A DNA stretch of 64,000 nucleotides from Raphanus sativus (lineage: Eukaryota; Streptophyta; Magnoliopsida; Brassicales; Brassicaceae): positions 7,998,001 through 8,062,000 of the forward strand of contig NC_079514.1 of assembly GCF_000801105.2 (NCBI RefSeq). The letters run 5' to 3'. Position numbers and translations under genes: made by a program. This document shows, one piece after another, positions 1 through 12,227 of the stretch. Under the pieces are notes generated by a model. That model searched no databases, was not told the DNA's origin, and saw only the letters and a list, made by a program, of their open reading frames with translations. The first letter of the stretch is position 1. Each line of letters begins with the position of its first letter.

Positions 1-1300
1 TTGTGATATGCAGGATTTAACTTGAAAGTGAGGGAGGTATATTCCATATGTTCGTGTATCTCCTAGTGTCGGTTATGTAAATATGTATCTTAGCATTTTT
101 TTTTTGCTAAATGGTAAATATCATTAATGAAAACGATGGTTTGGTTACAAACTATGTTGAGACCACAATCTGCTTAGAAGCTGATCTGATCTTAGAGGCC
201 ACAAAAAAATTAAAAAACCCCTAAGATACACAAGATTGATTCCAAACTTCTAACAAGTATCTTAGCATTTACTTTGTTATTAAGATATATTATGTAGTTA
301 CAAACTTTTGTACATATATATTCATGTCACTGACCTAAACATCAACACAAGAAAACCTTATATGAGAACTAGCTAGTTTTCTCGACACACACATTTTAAA
401 ATTAAAATACTTTCTTTCGTTAGAGAATACGGTTTTGCAAGATTCAACTACATAATTCTACGGTTTGTATATGAACATATACATACGAAGATTTCAAGAA
501 GCTAAAGTTCAAAAAAAAAAAAAATTCAAGAAGCTTTCACTGAGAGAGAAGTCTGCGAACGTTTTTACAGAGCATGGAAACAAAACATATGGTCCCAAGT
601 CAGTAATTGACTTGACTCTATATACTGACGCATTTGTACTCAAACCAAGATGGCCACGAGATACTCTATCTTTTACAATAAGTCCAAAAACAATAGTGGA
701 CCATCATGGCAACTTTCTAACACTAATCAATGTACCTTGCATTATTATGTATTTTAAAAAGTTATTGTAAGAAAAACATTAAAAATTAAGGGTGTTTAAT
801 TCCAATTTTGATTCGTTTTTTTTTAGTATTTCTGTTTATAAAAATGTAAAGTTTATTTGGTTTATCCAATTTTATACGCAAAATCATAACTATATTTTTT
901 ATATTTTGTTAATTTTATTTTAAGTGATTAGAAATCATATTTATTGAAATGTACAGATATTTTCAATACCAAAGTCTTAAATAGAATGTTTTCCAATTTT
1001 ATTTAATTATTAATAGGGCTTCTAAAATAAAAATAAAATTGTGATAATTTCTCTAAAATAAAATTAAGAAAAAGTAATAATTATGAGTTAGCATAAAAAT
1101 CTGTCAATGGAAAAATCTTATATTTTATAATTTATATAATCAAAACAATTTTTTAAACTTCAAAATAACAAATTATTAAAATAAAATATTTAGATAAAAA
1201 AATCATATCAATAAAATAAATTATGCATATATATTATCAATTGCATTATATAATTTACATAACTATAGTACGATGTACTATTATATTTTGAGAAAGTTTG
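1..1300. other. AT-rich intergenic DNA, no gene seen
   Basis: Strongly AT-rich sequence with poly-A and poly-T runs. The only open frame of note (465-770, 101 codons) is low-complexity and lysine-rich, with no recognisable domain. I see no conserved coding, RNA or terminal-repeat signal. Confidence 0.6.
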
Positions 1301-1324
1301 ATTTTTCACTGCTCCAAAAACAGG

Positions 1325-1440
1325 TATATGTAAGCCCATAAGAAACTGATGGAGCTTATCCTCTCCACGTTCCTATTGTATTTCTGCTGGTGTTTTGGGT
1401 CGTTGGTAGTCAGATAAACTCGACCAAAAACTTTTTGAGT
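1325..1440 (-). pseudogene. Possible Ty1/copia gag relic
   Basis: Read on the minus strand, one frame gives a stop-interrupted peptide with GEDKLHQFLMGL. This resembles the conserved (E)ED(K/R)(L/V)HQFLMGL segment of plant copia gag proteins. No flanking LTR, integrase or reverse transcriptase motif was recognised. The surrounding 1.3-2.5 kb looks like decayed repeat DNA. The call rests on one short motif, so it is weak. Confidence 0.3.
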
Positions 1441-2178
1441 TGTCTCTAGTATGCCTCAATCACCATACGTGTTCCTGACAGCAGTTCGCAAGTTCCGTTT
1501 TGAGACGTTGTACACGTTGTCGTTCTTCACCAGAAACAAAATTGTACATGGAGCCCCAGCTTGTGCATCACCATTTTGTGGTATGGTGGAGCGTATTGTC
1601 TACGCTATTGTGAGCTTAATCTATGGTATCACAAGCGCATTGTTTGCACAACAATCTTCATAGTCTTCCGAATACTGCTCCGGATGGGGAATGTAGTCCT
1701 ACGTGAAGCCAAATTTCATTTGGGCTTGAAGAGCTCCTCGTAACAGCTGCTGAGATATAGTTCTCCTCACGTATTCAACACGTGAATTCGACTTGGATGC
1801 AGATGTAATCGCTTAACCTAAGTATATATCACGGATATACAAGTTCAGGCCCAATAGGCCCACTAAAGGAAGTTGTAGAACCTATTTGCATCAACATTCT
1901 TGGGACGAAAAATAGAAGGATCTTCAAGAGGGAATAGGTTCATAAAGACCCAAAGAAACGTAAGAGGTTAACAAAGACCCAAAGAAACAGAACAAACTGA
2001 TGTATTCATGAAGATAGACATGGACATACACTTCTATAAGAGGCTTCAAGAAAGGGAAAGCCTTCTCTATCCCTTGGATGTTGGCTGAGTGACTGTACAA
2101 ATGCTATTAAGATCATGAAGAAGAAGATGAGAAAAGAAGTATGCGATGGCGACTATGTTCATACTAATCTTAAGGTCA

Positions 2179-2258
2179 ACATACGGCAATGCCAGATTAT
2201 CATAGTAAATGTCCCATGGCTCCGACCCCCACTCGACATATGGCAATGCCAGATTATC
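2179..2258. repeat. Short imperfect direct repeat (about 22 bp, 57 bp apart)
   Basis: Two copies of a segment containing GGCAATGCCAGATTATC occur at about 2180-2201 and 2236-2258. They lie in the unassigned repeat-like region 1.3-2.6 kb. The function is unknown; it may be debris of the same retroelement as the copia-like motif. Confidence 0.5.
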
Positions 2259-2932
2259 TTGACTGTTGAGTTTGAGCACAAACCGCTGCTCCCCGCATAT
2301 GTTAGATACAAAAGCTACAAACACTATGGACTTTTGTCCATGTTCTCAATCTCTTTCTCCTCAGTTATCTGAAACATCCGAAGGGAGTTTTGAGTAAATG
2401 TTGCAAAATGAGGTTTGGAGGATAAAGCAAATAGCATAGCTGAAATAAACGCGTTACTTGATTCCATCGAATTCTTCACCGGACAACCAATATAATACCA
2501 TATAGTGCTGGTCCTAGATACAAGCCAATCAAGCATAGATTTTAATCGACAAAGCTATCTATCGTAACAATACTTGTGGGCCTTTCTAACGGAGTTTTAT
2601 GTTTCTCCTCTGTTGCAACTCTTCAAAACTCATTTCAATATATGTGGGCTTCAGAAATAATGAGATAAACCGTTTATTCTTGGTTAGTCATGTGGCTTAG
2701 AAAAAAAACACGACATGTTCAAATTCACTTCAGGAAATTGAAAATGTAGTGCTTTTTTTAAAAAAAAAAAACTAACTAATTGGCCATGAATCAACAATTG
2801 CTACCTTTTAAGTTTTACAGTATATAAAATTTGACATGGTGGGCTAGTAGCCCAATTTTATTCATGTTGATTCAAATAGAAAGAAATAATACAATCTTTA
2901 CAAGAGAATTCATACAAATTTAATATATGATA

Positions 2933-4725
2933 TTACATCTTTGTAAAGAAACAGGAAAAATTGTCTAGAGCATCTTTTGCAGCGCAATTTTTAGCACTGT
3001 CTTTCTTGGCTAGATGATGTCCACGTCCAACCAGATGTTCCTCAATAAAGACAAGAACCCTTTTGTCAACTTCCCAAGTACTGTCGTCGAACCTCAATTT
3101 CAAGTTCTTCTTCTGACACATTTCATGGAGTTCTGTCATTGGATGGTTCTCCAGTTTATCTAAAGATATTATCGGCTCCAACAATGGCATTACCACCTTA
3201 TGTATGTTTAAAATATCAAACACAAATTCATCAATTAGTAGATAGTAATAATTACTCTAATTAAAGAATACTTATGAAAAGATATCACGCATATATAAAG
3301 TTACCTTCCACACGGTCTCGAAGGAGTCACAGTCGGTGTATAGAGCTCCAATGGTAGACTCTACTATGTCTGCTAGAGATTTAGGGACTTTCAATAGACC
3401 ACGCGAATGTAATGGATATTTTTCCATTGCTTTTGTAAATTCCAAAATCTGCATGTATTATTAGTCTTTTTTGACATGATATCCTTTCTTATGATACTAT
3501 TTACATGTTTAAACACATTAACATTGAGCAAAAAAAAGGGTTCACATGCAGTTTGGAAATTCAAATGGATTCTAGCCTAGAATCCAGAACAAGGAACCAG
3601 ATAGTTTGGCCAAAGAACAATTCCTGTCCAATTATGATGTCCTCTTTCACTTTTATGTTTCTAGATGCATTATACTAATTCTCCATGAAGAACATAATAA
3701 AATGATGCGCGTTTAAAAGAATCACAAGCTATGGATGAAATTGAATAATGGATTGCGTTATTCATGATTTTAGACCAGAAGTCAACTCATAATAATATAT
3801 TATACTTTTTTATTTTTCATAGAAAGTTTGAGTTTTACACTTTTCACACCGATTAAAAATAACTGAAATCTTATTAATTATACTTAAATAATCAATAATA
3901 TTTGAAATAAATAAAATTATTTATAAAATTAATGTATTTTATAATTATATAAGTAATTGTAAATTGTACTAAAATTTTAAAATAACATTCTTTATATAAC
4001 AATAAAAAATGTCAACTTTGACATTTGTTTGTGAAAGTAGTTTTGAAAAAGAAAATCATTACTGATAAATTGACAAGTTGTACATGGAGTCATGGACGCC
4101 ATGGAGGACTATATTGTCGTGACTAGGACATAATTGACGTGGATTTACTATTTATCCCTAATCATTCAATCAACCAATAGTAATTTAGCATGATCAGAAG
4201 GTAATAAATGAAATTTAAAGAGCAAATAGGAAAAACTAACGATGACTATAGGGTTTTAAGAAAGAAACTTACTTGGTCCTCAAGCAAGGGTTTTTTATGA
4301 CGGAGACAGCGATGGAGGTTGTGTTTTACGGCGACTCGAGCAAGTTTCTCTGTATCAACGTTGACCGCTCGGAGATTGGTCAACAAACCTGGAGAACAAT
4401 CACCGTATCGATTATATAAATATTTGGTTATAACCATATTTAAGACTGTGTCTCCTAAGAACTCAAGGCGTTCATACGAAACACAGTTTTCATCGAAAGT
4501 AGCGTCTGTGAACGCTTGCAGCAGCAAACTCTTGTCTTTGAACTTGTAGTTCAAGATCTTCTCCACGAACTCGATGTCCAAAGGCTGGTACTGTGGATTA
4601 TTGGTGGAGTTTGCGGATCGTGATCCGTTGACGACGATTTTGGTGGTGCTGTCTTTAGCTCCGAGGCTCAAATTTAAGAGTTGCTGGAGGGAATCAGTGT
4701 CTGCGTTTGAGAGTTGGGTTTCCAT
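2933..4725 (-). CDS. RTL1: RNase III-like protein (RTL1 type), three exons
   Basis: Spliced by eye: exon 1 4725-4273, exon 2 3448-3305, exon 3 3196-2933, all GT-AG and in phase, giving about 286 aa. The start is the MET at 4725, preceding a polar N-terminus; upstream in-frame residues look like 5' leader. The RNase III signature ERLEFLGD is at residues 85-92. The second catalytic element, with Asp178 and Glu181 in DIVESTIGALYTD, comes from exon 2. The C-terminal ~70 residues (PMTELHEMC ... AKKDSAKNCAAKDAL) look like a dsRNA-binding domain. One RNase III plus one dsRBD is the architecture of Arabidopsis RTL1, an enzyme known to cleave small-RNA precursors. Position next to PP2A B' gamma and PUX5 supports RTL1 (At4g15417, from memory) over RTL2 or RTL3. 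It appears intact. RTL1-specific activity is inferred. Confidence 0.85.
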
Positions 4726-5025
4726 AGGGACAAGAGGGAGAGAAAGAGAGAAAGAGAGAAGATCGGTCTCTTTAATTCTGATTTTGTTGTTTGTTTTCGT
4801 TCTGGTTCTTCGTGGGTTATAAGTCTCTTTGACCCCTTTATATATTTGGTTTCCTTTTCCAATATTTTTTCTATAGTTGTTCATTCTTTTAACAACCGTT
4901 TATATAGTTGTTCATTATTCAATCTGCGAGGAAAAACGGACATCATTATTCAATTTCATGATATCTATTATAAATAGTAGTAGATTCTCAATTATTATTT
5001 TTAATTATTTACGATTTCTTAGAAG

Positions 5026-5626
5026 GTGTTTTTAAAACCGGACCGGCGAGCGAACCGGAAATTATTTGGGTCACGGGTCATTGTGGTTCGACCTGGTTCG
5101 ACCGGAGTCGATTAGATTAAACTGAATTTATTATTTTATAAATATTATATATATTTTTTTTCAAAAAATAGTCATAATGTTTAGAAAACTTTCAAAAATA
5201 ACAAATTGAAATGTGATAAAAATAATTAAAAAAAATAATAGTTAAAATCTAAAGTCAATAGGAAAAAAAACATTTAAAGTTTATTCTCCAAATCTTTGTC
5301 CTTCTAAATCTTCATCACCTATAAAAATTATATACACATTAGTTACAAAACTCTATTTTGGTTGTAATTTGTGACAAACAAAATAGTATATATGTTAAAA
5401 AGGGAGAAAAAAATAATTATTTTATTAACAAAATTTTGATTTTTATACGAACCAGGGTTTTGTCGGTTCGTTGGGTCACTCGGTTCCCGGGTTTTTAGCG
5501 GTTCAACATGGGTTTTTAACCGGTTCAACTTTAATTGGGTTTTGACATTAAACCAACCTGGATAGGTGTCCGGTTCGCGGTTGAACCCGGTCCGACCGCC
5601 GGTCCGGTCCGGGTTTAACAACACTG
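5026..5626. mobile_element. hAT-like MITE with 8-bp target site duplication
   Basis: The ends are GC-rich inverted repeats: left end GTGTTTTTAAAACCGG, and reverse-complemented right end CAGTGTTGTTAAACCCGG. The interior near both ends is rich in CCGGTTCGAACC-type motifs. The flanks carry CTTAGAAG at 5018-5025 and again at 5627-5634, an 8-bp duplication typical of hAT insertions. The two ends are offset by 2 bp, so the exact left terminus is uncertain. No transposase is present, and the middle is AT-rich. Confidence 0.65.
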
Positions 5627-5634
5627 CTTAGAAG

Positions 5635-6801
5635 TAAAAAAGAATAACGTGATGATGTCGTAAAAACAATACTTTTAAGATTTTTTCATAAAGAGTATAG
5701 CGAAAATAATAAAATAGTGCAATTTTATCATTTTAAAATAAACTTATTTAATTGGCTACAAAAATATTGCTAAGTTTGATTTGGTAAAAGATAATGAATA
5801 TATAATATTCTTTCTGTTTCAAAAAGATGCATGTTCTAGAAAAAAATTGTTTTAAAATATTTCTAATGCAATTTTTGTTAACTCATAACTAAAAATTATG
5901 AAGTTCAAAAACATTAATTGTATTCTGTAAAGTCTTATTCGTTTAAAAATATAGAAAATATAAAATTACAGAAAACTATGTATTTATAATTAAGATTTAA
6001 TATATTTTATTAAAAAGTATGAAATTTTTTGAATATATATTATTTTGAAAAGGAAGGATTACTTGATAGATCCAACTTGAAACATAAAGAACAAAAAATA
6101 GGAAACACGATAAAACAGTCTTATAAATTAATGAATTTTTGTTAAACAATAATATTCCATTCTAAATGGACCGTATTAAATATGGTTAAATATATATTTA
6201 AAAAAAATTAAGTTTTATTTGCTTACATATCCAAAACTTGTTGAGATAATTATCTTTAAATAAATTTGGGACATGTTGAACCTTGCAATATATAATGCCA
6301 AGAAAAAGAAATATAGTATTTGCAAATTGGGTTAATTTAAAGTCCTTTTAGCAAACAAGGAATCTTTGAATAAACGTCATGCCAACAGGTTACAACTTGT
6401 ACTTTGAAATGGAACCAAATAAACAAGTTGACTTTGACTTTGTAAAACTAAGTTGGCTGGCTTGTTGTGATGTCCTTTGACAAATGTCATTGAACACCAC
6501 TCATTGGCTAAGAACAAAGAAATGATAATTTTCGAATGAATTTGATAAAATCGCTACTGTTTATACGATTCATCTGTTTTCTCACCAAAACAGACTTATA
6601 GATCACTTTCATTCCACAATACATTACAAATAACATTCCTCTCAAGAACTATAATCTATGGAACCATATTTCTTACAAGACATTGTTCTTTCACCTCTAA
6701 GAGCTAACAACATAAAAGAGATCAGGATCAATAAACAATTTAACAACTCTACTTGATCTTTTGAAAGCATTGTTGATAAAACAAAAAGCAAGAAAGAGTG
6801 T
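5635..6801. other. AT-rich intergenic DNA
   Basis: The gap between the MITE and the 3' end of the PP2A gene. It is AT-rich with no recognisable coding, RNA or repeat-terminus signal. The last ~200 bp probably hold the PP2A 3' UTR on the minus strand. Confidence 0.5.
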
Positions 6802-8313
6802 TCAACTACCAGAAGATTTCCCTGAGGTGGTGGTAATAGTAACCGAAGATGAAAACCTTGTGACCATCACTGCCTCGCCGCTTACGGATTTGGAAGCCGC
6901 CAAGTCTTCCAAAAGCTTCCACGTTGCTTCTCGTTTGGCTGCAACCTCGCCTTTACTCGCTTCATCTTCTTGAAACTTGGCTAAGCACTCATCAAACAGA
7001 GCCTGGTCCGTCTCCGCCAGTACTTTCCTCACATTCAAAGTCAGATTCTTCACCGCCTGGTTCCAGTGCCCCTCCATGTTTCTCTCCATGGCCGGGAACA
7101 CTATTGGCATTATCACTTTATGGTTTTGCGTAATCAGGTTCCTTATGTGATCGTTGTTCCATAGAAACAAAGCTCTTTCAGCCACCTGAACAAAAACAAA
7201 AGAACCAACATTGAATCTAACAACTTTTACACAATCACAAACTCAGAACCGGATTACCTGAAAATGAGAGCTGTTGAGGCATCTAGCGATTCGACGGAAC
7301 AAAGGAACCATACACCGATGAAACTCACCAGCTTGAGCCACTTCCAAGACCTCTTCCAGCTCTCCAAGAAACATAACCTCCTTAGAACTATTGGTCACAG
7401 GCCAATACTTCAAAAGCCCTCTAACGACCGTATCAGCGAGCTTGGAGTCTTTCTCAACGAACTGAACAACGCAATAACAAAGCTGCTGATGATACGCAGC
7501 GGCGCACTTAGGCCTGTGCAGCGGCATCAAAGCCCTGACCAAGAAAAGCTTGTGCTCCTCTTTCAGCGGCAACGCGAAACCGTTGATTATACTTCCCAGG
7601 ATCTCAAGCAACTCCGCGACGCCGTTGTGCCTCTCTGTCTCGAAAACGAACCTGTAGAAGATGTTGTTGATGGCTTTCCTTATGAAAGGCCGATGCACCA
7701 TGAACTTGCCGTATATCCGGTGGAGGATGGTTTTCAAATACTCTCTCTCTCTCCGGTCCACGGAGTCGAAGAGCTCCAAGAGCTTTAATACGAAAGAATG
7801 GTCCACGTAGCGCTTGGCGAGCTTGGCGTCGGTCATGGAGGAGGCGACGAATCTGAGGAGGAGCTCGTAGACGAGCTGGAGGTGAGGCCAGGCGGGCTCC
7901 AAGGCGAGCTCCTCGTCGTCTCCTCCATCGAGCGTCGTTGTTTCGAGGAGCTTGCTCTCGTGGTTGGTAGCGGAAGGGAAGGTTCTGAAGAGGTTGGTGA
8001 CGGCGAGTTTGGCGATCTCCTGCATCGCGGCGTCGGTGAACTTTGTGGAGACGGTGGCGATGTAGTCGACGAGGTCGAGGAGGGTCTGTCTTTTGATGTC
8101 TTTCTCTCGGAGGTTCTTGGAAGGGTCGGTGAAGTCGAAGAGGACGCAGGAGAGGGTGAGTTTCTTGATGAAGAGAGTGGGTTTCTCGGAGGTGGGGACG
8201 TCTCTGAGGCTAGGGAGAGGTTCGTAGACAGCACCATTGGGTCTGTTTGAGGAAGGAGAAGGGGGAATGGTTCCGTTTGAGGTTGTGGGGCCGCCGCCTT
8301 GTCCGTTTGGATG

Positions 8314-8346
<33 letters not shown>

Positions 8347-8388
8347 GGAAGGTTTTTTGGGTAGTTTCCCAAATATCTGCTTGATCAT
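6802..8388 (-). CDS. B'GAMMA: PP2A regulatory subunit B' (B56) gamma
   Basis: Two exons: 8388-7258 (377 codons, ending ...SSHFQ) and 7185-6802 (127 aa, beginning [11 protein letters not shown]), giving 504 aa. The start [16 protein letters not shown] is the canonical B' gamma N-terminus. The B56 HEAT-like core is highly conserved, for example [34 protein letters not shown] and [18 protein letters not shown]. The protein directs the PP2A core (A and C subunits) to substrates; in Arabidopsis B' gamma dampens immune and oxidative-stress signalling. The N-terminal linker is shorter than I recall for Arabidopsis and carries a ten-Ser run from a trinucleotide repeat. It lies between RTL1 and PUX5 as in Arabidopsis (At4g15415, from memory). 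A long plus-strand open frame over exon 1 is a shadow. Confidence 0.93.
8315..8344. repeat. (GAT)10 coding microsatellite
   Basis: Ten GAT units on the plus strand. On the minus strand they encode the ten-serine tract in the variable N-terminal linker of the PP2A B' subunit, so length changes would stay in frame. Confidence 0.9.
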
Positions 8389-9426
8389 ATCTACTACCAG
8401 AAAGGGACAGAACACACCTCTCTTGTTTTTGATTTGCTCAAGAATCACTTGTGTCGTGTAAAACCAGTTAAACTCATGTTCCTGTTTCTTAATTGAGAAA
8501 AAAACCCTAATCATTAAACAGCCCTGCATACACCACACGAATAATATGTAAACTTGGGGAGAGCTTACAATTAAGGAGAGGAGGAGAGAGAGATCTGGCC
8601 ATTTCAAACCCTAAGAAATGCGAGCAAGCTATTATGATCTTCTGATAAACTCGCAGTTCTTTTTTTTTTCTCTTCCAACCTGAAATCGCGCAAGAGAGAG
8701 AGAGAGAGAACGCAGGGGACAGGGCAACGAAGCACAGCAGCTAATCTAGGAAGATACAGAACACTAATTGAAGACTTAAAAGGTTGTATTTATTTTGAGC
8801 AACAACTTAAAAGGTTGTAGTGAAACAAAAATAGGTCTCTCTCGACTCTCGACTCTCGCTTTCTCTCTCCCTCCCTCCTCTTCCCTTTCCACTGTAAATC
8901 TTCTCTGGCTTCCTTTGGATTTCGATTAACAGAGGAAACTAATCAAAATTTTACAAAATACAGCATAAAGTTTTTGAAGATAACAAGAAAAATGAGAATC
9001 GACAGATGGGAAGTTGTGTGCCTATTTACCTTTTTGACCTTGATTTTTAGGAAGCCTATATGTGTGTGGAGTTTATGCAGTAACTGGTCTATTCGTAAAT
9101 TCACGAGAGTCCCAAACTCATATAATTGCTTTATTCTTTTCTTTTTATACTACTGCTATGCTATAAAATAAGTCTAAAACGAAACGGTAGTTGAGTCGCC
9201 ACATTTCAAATATTGAATTTTCAATTCAAACTTTGGAATATAAAAATGAAATGAAATTGTAGAGGCCTAAGAAATTGATTTTGCACAAAAGGTGAATTTA
9301 AAAAGAAAGAGAGATTTGATGATTCTCTCAAATTATCCAAATCCTAACGTTGTTGAATCATCGATAAAGGTTCTCAAACACTTAGAAAAAAAAAACTGAA
9401 TGGGTCTTAAAATCTGAATAAAGCTA
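8389..9426. promoter_or_regulatory. PP2A 5' leader/promoter and PUX5 3' flank
   Basis: Holds the upstream region of the minus-strand PP2A gene and, at its far end, the 3' flank of PUX5. Telo-box-like AAACCCTAA-type motifs occur near 8501 and 8606. A GA run sits at about 8693-8709 and a CT-rich tract at 8836-8890. Telo-boxes and GA/CT tracts are common in 5' leaders of plant housekeeping genes. No other gene is seen. Confidence 0.45.
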
Positions 9427-11003
9427 TTAGAACTTCTGGATGACGACCGAGTTAGCTATACCGGCTTGCTCGATGGTTTGGTCCAAGTCTGTCAACTGTT
9501 TAGGAGGGAACCCCATTGTTAACAACTGGTACTCTCTGGAGCCGCCGGGTCTCGAAGCGTCGATGAACCCACGCACCTCTCTCACAGTGTGGTGGTTGTT
9601 GAACCTGGACACAAGGCGTGTCCCGTCTGCCAGCCTTAGCTGGATCGAAGTTGTTGGCGCTGCTTGGTCCACGACTAGCCCTAGTGATGGTGCTGGTGCG
9701 GTGTTCATTTGTGCGGGTGGAGCTTGTGGTTCTGCAGCAGCAGCTGATCCGGATCCGCTGGCTCCTAGGGTTCTTCCTACACCTTGGAATGAGTTTTTGG
9801 GCTTTGGTGGTTCCTGCGTGTCGAGAGATAACAGAGTAAGAAGAATATTTTGACAGGTTAACTACAGTGTTAGTGAGACAAGTGAATGAGATGTTTACTA
9901 TGTAGTTGTCTTCACGCTTGACGAGATCAACATGAACACGGATCTTCCTATCTACTGGTTCAAGTTCACGTGGGCACTCTGACCTTGCAATGCTCTGCAA
10001 AGACATAAACATATAAATAACATCTATGGAGTTGTACTAAACCTTGAACGAGAGAGAAAAAAAAAGGATATTACATCCATAAAGTCAGCGTTTTCAGGGT
10101 CCTCGACCCTCCTTAAAGGACCATCATCAACGGTGAAACCGTTCCTCCAGAAAGTGATGGTATGCATAACCAACTGAGGCTGGTCTTGCTGTTGCTGAGG
10201 AGCAGAGGGAGGAACAGGTTCACCAGACAACATCCTCGAAGCTCCAGTGAAGCTCGTGGAAGCAGCTGATCTCGATGGCTCAACAGGTCTGTCCACAGCT
10301 GAAAGCCTAGCTTGCTCAAAGAGTGCATCAACATCTTTCGGTTTCTTAGGATCTTGTACCATCATCCCACTAATCACACAAGTCACAATTAATGAATAAT
10401 AAAAGCTTAAAAACATGATTAAGCAATCAAGATTCCACATTGCTCAGTTTATGATCATTCATTATATAAACATGATTGGATCTGATGATTACACAATTTT
10501 TACCTCCTCTGTCCACCGGTGTAGTACTCTTGGCCTTCATCAGAGTCACTACCCGCGCCGTCGGCGGGAGAACGATTCAGATCGGCGAACGTACGGATGT
10601 TCCCAGCTTGCTGACGGCTCCTAGTGTTCCTGCTCCCAGAGGGATTACCAGCTCCTTGATTCTCGGAGGCAGCGGCGGCCTTCGATCGGAGACGGTAGGG
10701 AGCGTCGCGGGAAGGGGGAGAGGGAGATCGGGAGCGGGAAGGAGAGGATTCGGACGGAGAGTAGTCCGGAGAGTGAGGTGACGCGGCGGGGATCGAAGGA
10801 GGGGGTAAGCTAGGGTTTGGACCGGTCGGGAGATCGTTGGCGTTGGCGGCGGAGGCCGTGGCGTCGTTGTCGAGGAATGTGGAGACGGCGGCGTCGAGAT
10901 CCCAGCGGTGGCTTTCGAGGAAGAACGTAGCTTCTTCTCGGGATGAGGATGTGATCTCGAGGAAGGAGGTGATCAGGTTCTCGTTCATCTCCGTCGTCGC
11001 CAT
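9427..11003 (-). CDS. PUX5: PUX5, plant UBX-domain protein (UBA-SEP-UBX), p47-like
   Basis: Four exons: 11003-10504, 10369-10075, 9994-9899 and 9813-9427, phases consistent, giving 425 aa. The N-terminal UBA domain spans residues ~1-45 ([19 protein letters not shown]). A Pro/Ser/Arg-rich linker follows. The SEP domain is at ~220-290 ([36 protein letters not shown]). A C-terminal UBX domain starts around residue 345 ([18 protein letters not shown]) and ends ...NSVVIQKF. Proteins of this type are p47/SHP1-like adaptors that bind the AAA ATPase CDC48 and ubiquitin. Arabidopsis PUX5 (At4g15410, from memory) is close in length. The gene is intact and collinear with its PP2A neighbour. Confidence 0.93.
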
Positions 11004-12169
11004 CGTTTGATAATTTTGTTTAGGTTTTCTTTTTGATTTAATTTTTTTTTTTGTTTCGCCTTGTTTTGTTATATTTATATATTCTTCGGAATCGGAATTA
11101 TATTCCTGTCTTCAACCGTCAAGCTTCCTTTCTCTCTTGTCAAACACTCTTAGTAGCGGATTCCAATCCTAGATGGCCCAAAGGCTTTTAAGGCCTGTTC
11201 ACTATTCGACACTTCCGGATAAAGAAGTCGAACCCAACCGAATCGACCCAAAACAGAATTCTGAACCGAAATTCATCGAAACATAAATTGAATCACTCTT
11301 CTTTTTATAATGGAAATAAATATTTTCTTGGAAAATCCTTAAGAAACCAAAATATAATAATTTTAGGTAATTTTTTTAGTTTTATTTGTATTTGTTTGTA
11401 TATTTTCATGTTATTTTAATTAAAGTTTTATTTAGAAATCATTTAGTTGCAGTATTATCACTTTTTTGTGCAATATATTCAACTTAACCATAATATTTAT
11501 TTCTAAAATTTATAAAATCTAGTGTAAAAAATGATCTTATATGTGTTAATTATTTTGGATTCTTAACCAAGTCATTACCTTTAGTTGTTTCATGGATATG
11601 ATCCCTCTTCTTCGATTTTGAGTTTTATAATTGTAGGATTATTAGAATTTGAAAGACAAAAAGTTTTAAAAATTATCTTATAATCAATCAAAACCATCTC
11701 AATAGAAGAAAAAAATTAAGATATCCTTTTTTCAAAACCTCATTGATTTGATCCTTCGTATACATAAAGAAGAAGAAAATTTTGGGATGACAGTTATGAA
11801 AATTTTAAAGATTGGAAAATACAATTTTGTGAATTTGGCAAAAAGAATGCAAATCTTCAATTTTGGGGGTGATTGGTTTAATCTGTGAATGCTGTACACA
11901 GCTTCAATTCTCCCCACAGCACTCGAATGAAATCAATCAAGCTTTGCTCAATTTTTTAATTTCACAGCCATATCTATCTTTTATTTTCTTTTATGGCTGT
12001 AGAGAGCTAAATTCCTAGAGCACTTTTTCAACTGCTTTTGAAAATATTTTCTTCCCTTTATGCCAATCCACGTACACTTCCTTTTCTATATAGTAATATA
12101 TTTCACTAATATAAATATAATAATATATTTCTTGCATACATATTCCACAAAATATTACAAATACTATGC

Positions 12170-12227
<58 letters not shown>

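Noticed and set aside
465..770. 101-codon plus-strand frame
   Set aside because: AT-rich, contains a poly-Lys stretch from an A-run, no domain, no clear promoter or splice context.
7264..8250. Long plus-strand open frames opposite the PP2A gene (7264-7788, 7798-8250)
   Set aside because: They lie antisense to highly conserved B56 codons and have no family resemblance. They are shadows of codon bias.
10476..10781. Plus-strand frame ending in a [19 protein letters not shown] tail
   Set aside because: Resembles an RGG domain but is antisense to the Ser/Pro/Arg linker of PUX5. No independent support.
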